44,805 nucleotides of DNA from Bacteroidota bacterium (GTDB lineage Bacteria > Bacteroidota > Bacteroidia > Flavobacteriales_D > Sanyastnellaceae). The notes beneath the pieces were generated by a model, which searched no databases, was not told where the DNA came from, and was given only the letters and a program-made list of their open reading frames with translations. The stretch covers positions 1 to 44,805 of the forward strand of contig JAQCFW010000015.1 in the NCBI GenBank assembly GCA_027619225.1, given 5' to 3'. The position numbers and the translations under genes were made by a program. Shown here one piece after another: positions 7,264-14,082 of the stretch. How positions within the stretch are numbered: position 1 is the first letter of the stretch; each line of letters starts with the position of its first letter.

Positions 7264-9087
7264 ATGAATAGACGGGTCACACTTTTACCGTTTTTCAGAG
7301 CGTATAGATGGAATCTCGTATCTAACGCTGTGCTGAACGCTTTCGGTGCCGTGCTGTCGCTATTTTCTTTTTTAAGCGTGGTTCCGTTTTTAAGAATATT
7401 ATTTGCAGGTAAGGCAACGGAAGTTGAGACGGAATTTATTCCAGCGGCTGATGATTGGCCTGGTATGATTGGTGCTTGGTTTGATAATTTCGTTCTTGAA
7501 GTTGGAACGGGTCAAGCGCTGTTGATAGTATGTATCACGGTTATTATACTCGCAATTTTAAAGAATGCTGTGTCGTATTTAGCGATGTATAGCTTAGCTA
7601 CAATTCGGACAGGAGTGAGTAGAGATTTGAGGAATAAAACGTACAATCGAGTTTTAGGAATGAGCATGGGTTGGTTTACGGACTCTCGAAAGGGGGACGT
7701 TTTGAGTAGGTTGACTGTAGATTTAAACGAGGTAGAAATCAGTATCGTGGGTTCGATAGAGGTGTTATTTAAGTCCCCTTTAATCGTACTCATTTCTATA
7801 GGAGCACTTTTCGCATTGAGTTGGGAATTAACGATTTTCGCTTTGATTTTTCTTCCAGTAAGCGGAGTTTTAATCAGCCGTATAGCTAAGAAATTAAAAC
7901 ACTCAGCTCTGAAGGGAAAGGAAGAGCTTGGCTCATTGGTGAATATTTTAGAAGAGACCTTGAGTGGAGTGAGAATAATAAAAGCTTTCGGTGTTGAAAG
8001 ATTATTCTTAAAAAGATTTAGCGATAGGAATGAGCGACACTTTAAGGCTATGCGTAAAATGTATAGAAGGGAATATTTAAGCTCTCCTGTAAGTGAAGTT
8101 ATTTCAATTAGTGTGATGGCTATCCTGTTAGGTTATGGAGGCAGAATAGTCCTTGAGGGAAGTACTGGGTTGACCGGAGATTGGTTTATAGGTTATTTGG
8201 TGATATTTTCTCAAATTATCCCACCAGCAAGAGCATTTAGTGATGGTTGGTTTAGGATACATAAAGGTGTAGCTTCATTAGATCGTCTCGAAGAAATGTT
8301 AGAAGTGGCTAACCCCGTTCCTGATGCACCTAAAGGCTCTGCCCAGATGTCAGATTTGGAGAAGGGGATCTCGTTTAACAATGTTAGCTTTTCATATGGT
8401 GAAATGCCCATACTTTCTAACTTAAGCCTCGAGATTAATAAAGGGGAAGTTGTGGCTCTTGTGGGAGCTTCGGGATCAGGTAAGACAACGCTTTCGAATC
8501 TGCTCATTAGATTTGATGATCCTTCTGATGGTCATATTTTTATCGACGGTAGAGACTTAAGAGATATCCCTGTGGGATCTTGGCGTGAAAAGTTAGGCGT
8601 TGTAACCCAGGAGTCAATTTTATTTCACGGGTCAATTGCGTCTAATATAGCATTGGGAGATGAAAATATTGATCAAGAGCGACTTTTTAGAGCATCCGAA
8701 ATTGCTCAGGTTTCAGAATTTTCAGATAAATTCCCTCAAGGTCTTGATACTCCAGTGGGTGATAGCGGGTGTAAGCTAAGTGGTGGTCAGCGTCAGAGAG
8801 TAGCTCTTGCTAGAGCACTTTATCGCGACCCTTCTATTTTAGTTCTAGATGAGGCAACTTCTGCATTAGATGCAGCTTCGGAACACGAAGTCCAAAAGGC
8901 GTTAGATGCCGCCATGGAAAATCGCACCGTTTTAGTCATCGCTCACAGGCTGTCTACTGTTTCTAAAGCAGATAAGATTATTCTTCTTGACAATGGTCAA
9001 GTTTCAGAGCAAGGAAGTCACGAAGAGTTGATTGCTAAAAATGGTGCCTATGCTGAGCTTGTGCGATTACAATCATTTTCGAGATGA
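7264..9087 (+). CDS. MsbA-like ABC exporter (fused permease-ATPase)
   Basis: A 607-residue half-transporter expected to dimerise in the inner membrane. The N-terminal half has six membrane helices, the first being the stretch around SNAVLNAFGAVLSLFSFL. The C-terminal ATPase has Walker A GASGSGKTT (residues 401-409), a Q-loop at VTQES, signature LSGGQRQR (from 505), Walker B ILVLDEATSALD (Asp529-Glu530) and an H-loop at AHRLS. The family flips lipids such as lipid A core or exports drugs, and lipid A/phospholipid flipping is the likeliest role in a Bacteroidota core locus. It has no spacer to purB and a 4-bp ATGA overlap with the next gene, so it sits in the middle of a three-gene operon. Confidence 0.88.
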   Translation: MNRRVTLLPFFRAYRWNLVSNAVLNAFGAVLSLFSFLSVVPFLRILFAGKATEVETEFIPAADDWPGMIGAWFDNFVLEVGTGQALLIVCITVIILAILKNAVSYLAMYSLATIRTGVSRDLRNKTYNRVLGMSMGWFTDSRKGDVLSRLTVDLNEVEISIVGSIEVLFKSPLIVLISIGALFALSWELTIFALIFLPVSGVLISRIAKKLKHSALKGKEELGSLVNILEETLSGVRIIKAFGVERLFLKRFSDRNERHFKAMRKMYRREYLSSPVSEVISISVMAILLGYGGRIVLEGSTGLTGDWFIGYLVIFSQIIPPARAFSDGWFRIHKGVASLDRLEEMLEVANPVPDAPKGSAQMSDLEKGISFNNVSFSYGEMPILSNLSLEINKGEVVALVGASGSGKTTLSNLLIRFDDPSDGHIFIDGRDLRDIPVGSWREKLGVVTQESILFHGSIASNIALGDENIDQERLFRASEIAQVSEFSDKFPQGLDTPVGDSGCKLSGGQRQRVALARALYRDPSILVLDEATSALDAASEHEVQKALDAAMENRTVLVIAHRLSTVSKADKIILLDNGQVSEQGSHEELIAKNGAYAELVRLQSFSR

Positions 9088-10145
9088 TAAATTTCGAAAA
9101 ACGCCCGGTTTTAATATCGGGTCCTTGTAGTGCGGAATCTAGAGAGCAGGTGATGTCTACCGCTAAAGCTTTACAATCCACAGCGCACTATTTTCGTGCA
9201 GGACTGTGGAAGCCCAGAACCCGCCCGAATGAATTTGAGGGAGTGGGAGAGAAGGGACTCCCGTGGTTAAAAGATGTGCAGGAAAGTTTAGGATTGCCTG
9301 TTATGACAGAGGTCGCAAATGCTGAACATGTGGATTTGGTTTTAAAAAATGGAATTGATGCAGTTTGGATAGGAGCTAGGACTACCGTAAGTCCGTTTGC
9401 TGTACAATCAATTGCCGATGCGTTAAAGGGAACGAATATTCCGGTTTTTGTGAAGAACCCTATGCACGCCGATTTAAAGCTGTGGATAGGAGCGATTGAA
9501 AGGATTGAGAGTGCCACTAAAGGAGATGTAATTGCTTTACATCGAGGTTTCTCAAGTTATGGGTTGAAAAAATTTCGCAATGCCCCTATGTGGGAGATCC
9601 CTATCGGCCTCAGGTCTGAGATGCCTGATATAAAGCTGTTTTGTGACCCGAGTCATATTTCTGGTAAACGAGATTTGATACAGTCCATAGCTCAGAAAGC
9701 GATGGATTTAGGAATGGATGGATTGATGATTGAGTCTCATATTAATCCTCAAGTGGCTCTAAGCGATGCCCATCAGCAGCTTACTCCCAAGGATCTGATT
9801 TCTCTAATAAGTTCATTAGAAATCAGGGACTTGACTTTAGACAAAGCCCAAACATTAGATCTTCGGGATCTCCGTATCGAGCTGGACTCTATAGATGAGC
9901 GACTTGTTGAACTTCTTAGCGGCAGAATGAATATCTCTAGGGCAATAGGTAAATACAAGAAGGACAATGGACTTACAGTGTTTCAGCTATCTCGATGGAA
10001 GGAGATCATGAGCTCGCGTAAGGTTTGGTCTGAAGAAATGGGGATAGAACAAGACTTCCTTCGCTTGGTGCTCGAACAAGTTCACAAGGAAAGTATCAGG
10101 ATACAGACCGAGATATTAAATTCAGGACTCGGTGAAGGAAGCTAG
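9084..10145 (+). CDS. Bifunctional DAHP synthase / chorismate mutase (type II fusion)
   Basis: A 353-residue fusion. Residues 1-250 are a KDO8P-synthase-like DAHP synthase: SGPCSAES at 12-19, FRAGLWKPRTRPNEFEG, IGARTTVSPF, VKNPMHAD, HRGFSSYG and CDPSHISG. It condenses PEP and erythrose 4-phosphate, the first step of the shikimate pathway. Residues of about 258-345 are an AroQ-class chorismate mutase (LRIELDSIDERLVELLSGRM, then KYKKDNGL), which commits chorismate to phenylalanine/tyrosine. Such fusions are common in Bacteroidota and may allow prephenate feedback through the mutase domain. ATGA overlap with the ABC exporter gives translational coupling. Confidence 0.92.
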   Translation: MINFEKRPVLISGPCSAESREQVMSTAKALQSTAHYFRAGLWKPRTRPNEFEGVGEKGLPWLKDVQESLGLPVMTEVANAEHVDLVLKNGIDAVWIGARTTVSPFAVQSIADALKGTNIPVFVKNPMHADLKLWIGAIERIESATKGDVIALHRGFSSYGLKKFRNAPMWEIPIGLRSEMPDIKLFCDPSHISGKRDLIQSIAQKAMDLGMDGLMIESHINPQVALSDAHQQLTPKDLISLISSLEIRDLTLDKAQTLDLRDLRIELDSIDERLVELLSGRMNISRAIGKYKKDNGLTVFQLSRWKEIMSSRKVWSEEMGIEQDFLRLVLEQVHKESIRIQTEILNSGLGEGS

Positions 10146-10149
10146 CTCA

Positions 10150-11565
10150 TTATTTCAATGTGCTAGGACAGACATATTCAGTAATTGGAATACCCGTTTT
10201 TGCGATTGCGCCATATCCTCCAAGTACATCAATTCCGTTGTGAATGCCGTGGGCTTTTAAAATAGAGTGAGCAATCACAGATCGATATCCTCCTGCACAG
10301 TGGATGTAAAACTCTCCCTCGCTGGGGTATTCTTCTAAGTGGTCGTTTAAGGAGTCTAATGCTGTATGCTTCGCTTCTTTGATATGTTCAGCAGTGAATT
10401 CCTCTGATTTTCTCACGTCGAAAACAGCCAATTCAGAATCCTCTTTCATCTCTTTCTCTAACCCTTCAGCACTTGTGGTTTTAATTGTGTCTACTTCTTT
10501 CCCTGCCTCAGACCAACCTTTTATTCCTCCATCTAAAATTCCGATGACGTTGTCAAAACCTACCCTGGAGAGTCGGATCACAGCTTCTTCTTCCTGTCCT
10601 TCATCGACAATAAGTAAAATAGGCGTTTTTACATCCACAAGTAGCGTTCCAACCCACGGTGCAAATCCTCCTTTTAATCCGATGAAGATAGATCTTGGGA
10701 CGAATCCTTGAACGAAATCGGTTTGGTGCCTAACGTCAAGAATTACAGCTTTCGTAGTCTCAGCAGCTTTCTCAAATTGATCAGGCGTTAGCATGTTACA
10801 GCCATTTTTAATCACTTCCTCGATGGACGTATAACCCGTTTTATTCATCTGCACATTAAACCCGAAATACTCTAGTGGGGGCATCAAACCATCTAAAACT
10901 TCATTCACAAATTCTTCTCGCGTCATATCGGCTCTTAAAGCGTAGTTGGTTGCTTTTTCGTGCTCTATGCTTCCCACCGTTTCCTTACTCATGTTCTTTC
11001 CGCAAGCAGATCCGGCACCGTGACCTGGGTAGATAATCACATTGTCATTCAGAGGCATAATCTTTGCTCTTATACTGTCAAATAGCATTCCGGCAAGATG
11101 TTCTTGAGTCATGTCGTCTGCCTTTTGGGCCAAATCAGGACGCCCTACATCGCCTAAGAATACGGTGTCTCCAGAAAATAATGAGTGCTGCTCACCCCGC
11201 TTGTCGTAAAGTAAAAAGCAAGAACTTTCTAAAGTATGACCAGGAGTGTGGAGCACTTCAATTTCTAACTTCCCCACTTTAAACCTCTGCCCATCTTCAG
11301 CGATAATTGAATCGAACCCTGTTTTTGCTGTTGGACCGTAGATGATCTCAGCTCCAGTTTTCTCAGCGAGAGTGACATGCCCAGAAACAAAGTCAGCGTG
11401 GAAATGCGTCTCGAAAACGTACTTGATCTTCACCCCATCCTTCTCAGCCATGTCTATGTACTGCTGAACCTCCCGAAGCGGGTCCACAATCGCAGCTTCA
11501 CCATTGCATTTAATGTAGTAAGATCCTTGTGCTAGGCAACCTGTATATATCTGCTTAATTTCCAT
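10150..11565 (-). CDS. MBL-fold persulfide-dioxygenase-like protein with two rhodanese domains
   Basis: A 471-residue cytosolic protein. Residues 1-240 are an ETHE1/CstB-like MBL domain with ETHFHADFVSGH (His54, His56, Asp58, His63), HTPGHT and LFSGDTVFLGDVGRPDLA. Relatives oxidise glutathione or bacillithiol persulfide to sulfite. Two rhodanese domains follow, at about 265-365 and 375-465. The second has the active cysteine (YIHCAGGYRS, Cys423). The first has IVDEGQEEEA at the equivalent loop and no cysteine, so it is probably structural. It lies 10 nt after a SulP permease gene, which suggests a shared sulfur role. Bacillithiol (bshA is in this window) is a plausible thiol partner, by inference. 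Confidence 0.88.
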   Translation of the reverse strand: MEIKQIYTGCLAQGSYYIKCNGEAAIVDPLREVQQYIDMAEKDGVKIKYVFETHFHADFVSGHVTLAEKTGAEIIYGPTAKTGFDSIIAEDGQRFKVGKLEIEVLHTPGHTLESSCFLLYDKRGEQHSLFSGDTVFLGDVGRPDLAQKADDMTQEHLAGMLFDSIRAKIMPLNDNVIIYPGHGAGSACGKNMSKETVGSIEHEKATNYALRADMTREEFVNEVLDGLMPPLEYFGFNVQMNKTGYTSIEEVIKNGCNMLTPDQFEKAAETTKAVILDVRHQTDFVQGFVPRSIFIGLKGGFAPWVGTLLVDVKTPILLIVDEGQEEEAVIRLSRVGFDNVIGILDGGIKGWSEAGKEVDTIKTTSAEGLEKEMKEDSELAVFDVRKSEEFTAEHIKEAKHTALDSLNDHLEEYPSEGEFYIHCAGGYRSVIAHSILKAHGIHNGIDVLGGYGAIAKTGIPITEYVCPSTLK

Positions 11566-11575
11566 CTTTTGTATT

Positions 11576-13300
11576 CTATGACTCCTTACTTTCCTGCGTA
11601 GCTATCTTTCTTAGCCCTTCACCTAAAGTACCGGGGTTGTTAATATCTTCAATAGCTGTTGCTATACTTGTAAAGCACCTTGTTTTTCCTATCTTATTGA
11701 TTAGTTCAGAAGACCCAATGACATCTCTAACCGGACCAATAGCGGCTGAAAGTCGGAAGCTTACACCTCTTTTTTCAAGTTCGTCTATCAAGTTTTCTAA
11801 TCCGGCTAATCCCGAAGCGTCGATATATCCAATTGACTCAGCGCATAGAATTGTTGTTTCTACTTTTCCATTTCTGGAGTCAATCAGGTTTTTGATAGAA
11901 GAATTTAAAAATCTATGGTTGGCAAAATTTACAGAAGCGTCAAACCTTACAATCAGCAAATCCTCCCTTACTACAGCATTTTCAAATCTCTTTACGTTTC
12001 TAAAGACTCCCTCAATTTCACCCAATTCAGCAAAATGCGGTCTCATCTGCTTGAATACGAGTACCACGATAGATAATCCCACTCCAACTCCTATTCCCTG
12101 AGTCATCCCCACTGTTGCGGTTACAAAGAAAGTCACAAACAAAAGTCCTGCTTCCACTTTGTGATTTTTCCACAGCACAATAGGTAGCTTCATATCCACA
12201 AGTCCTGAAACAGCAACGATGACGATGGCCGCTAAGACGGCTTTCGGCAAGTGGTAAAATAGAGGTGTTAGAAATAAGAGTGTCAGAGCTATTAAAGCAG
12301 CAGAAATTAAAGATGCCATTGGTGAGACAGCTCCAGCCTTCTCATTTATGGCTGTCCTTGAAAATCCTCCTGTTGTAGGATATGATTTAAAGAATGCCCC
12401 GAAAATATTTGCCAGTCCCAATGCTCTTAATTCTTGATCAGCATCGAGTTTATAGTCGTGCTTTTCTTCAATTGTTTTTGCTATAGAATACGCCTCCATA
12501 AATGCGATAAGAGCTAATGTTATCGCAATAGGTAGTAGTTGCGTAAAATCTGAAGCGTCTATAGTTGGAGATGAGAAGGAGGGAAGACCTTCAGGAATGA
12601 CACCTACGATATCCACGCCCTCTTCATTCAATCCAAGTTGTTTAACCAGCACAATCCCCAGAACAACAACAACTAGCGTTGCAGGCACTTTTATCTTCCC
12701 CTTGTATTTAGAAAGTACCACTAGAAGTGCCATTGAACCTGTACCTATTAATAAGGTATTTAGATGCAATTCTCCTAAAGCTTCTGACAGTGAGAATATT
12801 AATTTGTGAAATTGATTGTTTTGGGGAATATCTATTCCCAAAAGATTCGTCATTTGATTTGCTCCGATAATGAGCGCGGCAGCAGACGTAAACCCACTAA
12901 CAATAGGCTTAGAAAGGAAGTTTACAAGAAACCCTGCCCTCACAATGCCTAGCAGAAGTTGAATGGTTCCCATCATAAGTGCAAGCGCAATTGCAAGTTC
13001 GATATATCTATCCGACCCTGCTGCTGCTATGGAAGTCAGTCCAGCTGCCACAAGCAAAGAGTCCATTGCAACGGGTCCCACGGCGAGTTGCCTTGAAGTC
13101 CCCGTAAGAGCGTATATAATTTGAGGGACCAGTGAGGCATATAGCCCGTAAACCATAGGCAAACCAGCTATTAACGCATACGCCATCCCCTGAGGAATAA
13201 GCACAATTCCAACGGTAATTCCCGCAGGAAGATCCTTAAAAAAATCTGCTTTAGAATAGTTTGGAAGCCACTCTAGTATGGGAAGGAATTTTTTAATCAC
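11576..13300 (-). CDS. SulP family anion permease with STAS domain
   Basis: A 574-residue inner-membrane transporter. The N-terminal signature is PAGITVGIVLIPQGMAYALIAGLPMVYGLY, spread over the first two membrane helices, then about ten further helices, then a cytosolic STAS domain (about 440-560) with SIGYIDASGLAGLENLIDEL. Family members carry sulfate, bicarbonate or other anions. Substrate is open, but the downstream persulfide dioxygenase-like gene favours a sulfur oxyanion (sulfate import or sulfite/sulfate export). The start is GTG at 13300, forced by an in-frame stop just upstream. Its promoter box lies in the 18 nt between the tRNA terminator and the GTG. Confidence 0.9.
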   Translation of the reverse strand: MIKKFLPILEWLPNYSKADFFKDLPAGITVGIVLIPQGMAYALIAGLPMVYGLYASLVPQIIYALTGTSRQLAVGPVAMDSLLVAAGLTSIAAAGSDRYIELAIALALMMGTIQLLLGIVRAGFLVNFLSKPIVSGFTSAAALIIGANQMTNLLGIDIPQNNQFHKLIFSLSEALGELHLNTLLIGTGSMALLVVLSKYKGKIKVPATLVVVVLGIVLVKQLGLNEEGVDIVGVIPEGLPSFSSPTIDASDFTQLLPIAITLALIAFMEAYSIAKTIEEKHDYKLDADQELRALGLANIFGAFFKSYPTTGGFSRTAINEKAGAVSPMASLISAALIALTLLFLTPLFYHLPKAVLAAIVIVAVSGLVDMKLPIVLWKNHKVEAGLLFVTFFVTATVGMTQGIGVGVGLSIVVLVFKQMRPHFAELGEIEGVFRNVKRFENAVVREDLLIVRFDASVNFANHRFLNSSIKNLIDSRNGKVETTILCAESIGYIDASGLAGLENLIDELEKRGVSFRLSAAIGPVRDVIGSSELINKIGKTRCFTSIATAIEDINNPGTLGEGLRKIATQESKES

Positions 13301-13306
13301 GTACGG

Positions 13307-13314
13307 CGAAATTA
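13307..13314 (-). promoter_or_regulatory. -7 element of the SulP operon
   Basis: Minus-strand TAATTTCG fits TAnnTTnG and ends 6 nt before the GTG start. Upstream promoter sequence must overlap the tRNA terminator hairpin. Confidence 0.45.
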
Positions 13315-13317
13315 AGC

Positions 13318-13348
13318 AAAAAAAAACGAGCCGCTTTCTGCAACTCGT
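13318..13348 (-). terminator. Rho-independent terminator of the tRNA unit
   Basis: On the minus strand a 9-bp stem ACGAGTTGC / GCGGCTCGT (with two G-T pairs) encloses an AGAAA loop and is followed by nine T residues. It lies 5 nt after the 3' end of tRNA-Leu, so it ends the tRNA-Lys/tRNA-Leu transcript. Confidence 0.85.
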
Positions 13349-13352
13349 CTAG

Positions 13353-13436
13353 TGCCCAGAGCGGGACTCGAACCCGCACGCCCTAACGGACACATGGCCC
13401 TCAACCATGCCTGTCTACCAATTTCAGCACCTGGGC
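13353..13436 (-). tRNA. tRNA-Leu (anticodon GAG)
   Basis: An 84-nt cloverleaf on the minus strand. Acceptor GCCCAGG pairs with TCTGGGC (one G-T). The anticodon stem-loop is CATGG-TTGAGGG-CCATG, giving anticodon GAG. There is a class II variable arm (TGTCCGTTAGGGCG region), and the T-arm has GGTTCGAGTCC. The discriminator is A, as expected for leucine. The 3' CCA is not encoded and must be added after transcription. Confidence 0.95.
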
Positions 13437-13481
13437 GGTGCGTTTCGGCGGTGCTTAACTCGCGTCATCTTAAAGATTGTG

Positions 13482-13555
13482 TGACCTGGCTGGGACTCGA
13501 ACCCAGGACCCTCTCATTAAAAGTGAGATGCTCTAACCAGCTGAGCTACCAAGTC
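13482..13555 (-). tRNA. tRNA-Lys (anticodon TTT)
   Basis: A 74-nt cloverleaf on the minus strand. Acceptor GACTTGG pairs with CCAGGTC. The D-arm is AGCTCAGCTGGTTAGAGC. The anticodon stem-loop is TCTCA-CTTTTAA-TGAGA, giving anticodon TTT. The T-arm is CTGGGTTCGAGTCCCAG. The discriminator is A and CCA is not encoded. It is the first gene of the tRNA unit, 45 nt before tRNA-Leu. Confidence 0.95.
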
Positions 13556-13559
13556 AATT

Positions 13560-13573
13560 CCCCCTTAAGGGGG
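13560..13573. repeat. Perfect 14-bp palindrome in the pre-tRNA leader
   Basis: CCCCCTTAAGGGGG lies between the tRNA promoter and the 5' end of tRNA-Lys. The predicted transcript start falls at its edge, so the pre-tRNA leader would be essentially this palindrome plus AATT. It could influence 5' processing or be a protein-binding site. The function is unknown. Confidence 0.6.
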
Positions 13574-13575
13574 TG

Positions 13576-13605
13576 CAAAGATAGTTAGGATCTTTATTTT
13601 CCAAA
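13576..13605 (-). promoter_or_regulatory. Promoter of the tRNA-Lys/tRNA-Leu unit (-33 and -7 elements)
   Basis: On the minus strand TTTG (13605-13602), an 18-nt spacer, then TATCTTTG (13583-13576). Both match the Bacteroidota sigma-ABfr type promoter (TTTG / TAnnTTTG), and the transcript would start about 5 nt further on. This is the best complete promoter in the window. Confidence 0.75.
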
Positions 13606-13655
13606 GAAGTTTTGAATATTATTTTTTTACGTTTCATTAGCTATCATTCATTGAT

Positions 13656-13663
13656 TATCTTGC
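13656..13663 (+). promoter_or_regulatory. -7 element of the 13682 exported-protein operon
   Basis: TATCTTGC, with a TTTC about 20 nt upstream as a weak -33 element. It ends 18 nt before the ATG. Confidence 0.4.
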
Positions 13664-13681
13664 AACATCATTACCTACATT

Positions 13682-14080
13682 ATGAAACACATTTTTCTTA
13701 TTTTTTCGGCAGTTTTACTGATGACTCTGTCTTCAGGTAATCTTACAGCCCAAACAAATACCGACCTGCCCGGTTCAGACGTTATAACCTCTTTGTATCC
13801 GGAACTGTCACTTCATTCTGCTGAAGGCGTGCGTCTTTGCTGTTTTGCGGCTTATGGATGGCACTCTGCTTCAGAATTAAAGTTTAACACAGAGACTCTA
13901 CCCCTTCCTGGAGAAGGTGATAATATTGCAAAGAGACTTATAAGTGGTGGTATTGTTTCTGCATTAGCTGATCAGTTCTTCATAATGGAAGACGACAGTT
14001 ATGTGGTAGTTTCTAAAATTAACACATTTGAAAAACTATTGAGCAGATATATAATTAACTCAAACGTGAAGAAAAAGTAA
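13682..14080 (+). CDS. Small exported protein of unknown function
   Basis: A 132-residue protein with a clear signal peptide (MKHIFLIFSAVLLMTLSSG, cleavage near LTAQ). The mature part is about 108 residues and has an adjacent Cys pair (VRLCCFAAYGW) and a basic tail NVKKK. It has no T9SS sorting domain and no recognisable family. The gene lies 2 nt before the large T9SS protein gene, so the two are almost certainly co-transcribed, and a chaperone, partner or processing role for that protein is possible but unproven. Confidence 0.75.
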   Translation: MKHIFLIFSAVLLMTLSSGNLTAQTNTDLPGSDVITSLYPELSLHSAEGVRLCCFAAYGWHSASELKFNTETLPLPGEGDNIAKRLISGGIVSALADQFFIMEDDSYVVVSKINTFEKLLSRYIINSNVKKK

Positions 14081-14082
14081 CC

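Noticed and set aside
11637-12101. A 154-codon open frame on the plus strand
   Set aside because: It is antisense to the STAS half of the SulP gene, with no recognisable motif or start context.
13352-13588. A 78-codon open frame on the plus strand over the tRNA region
   Set aside because: It is the antisense of tRNA-Leu and tRNA-Lys; the peptide (GLEPARPNG, GLEPRTLSL) is the well-known translation of tRNA complements.
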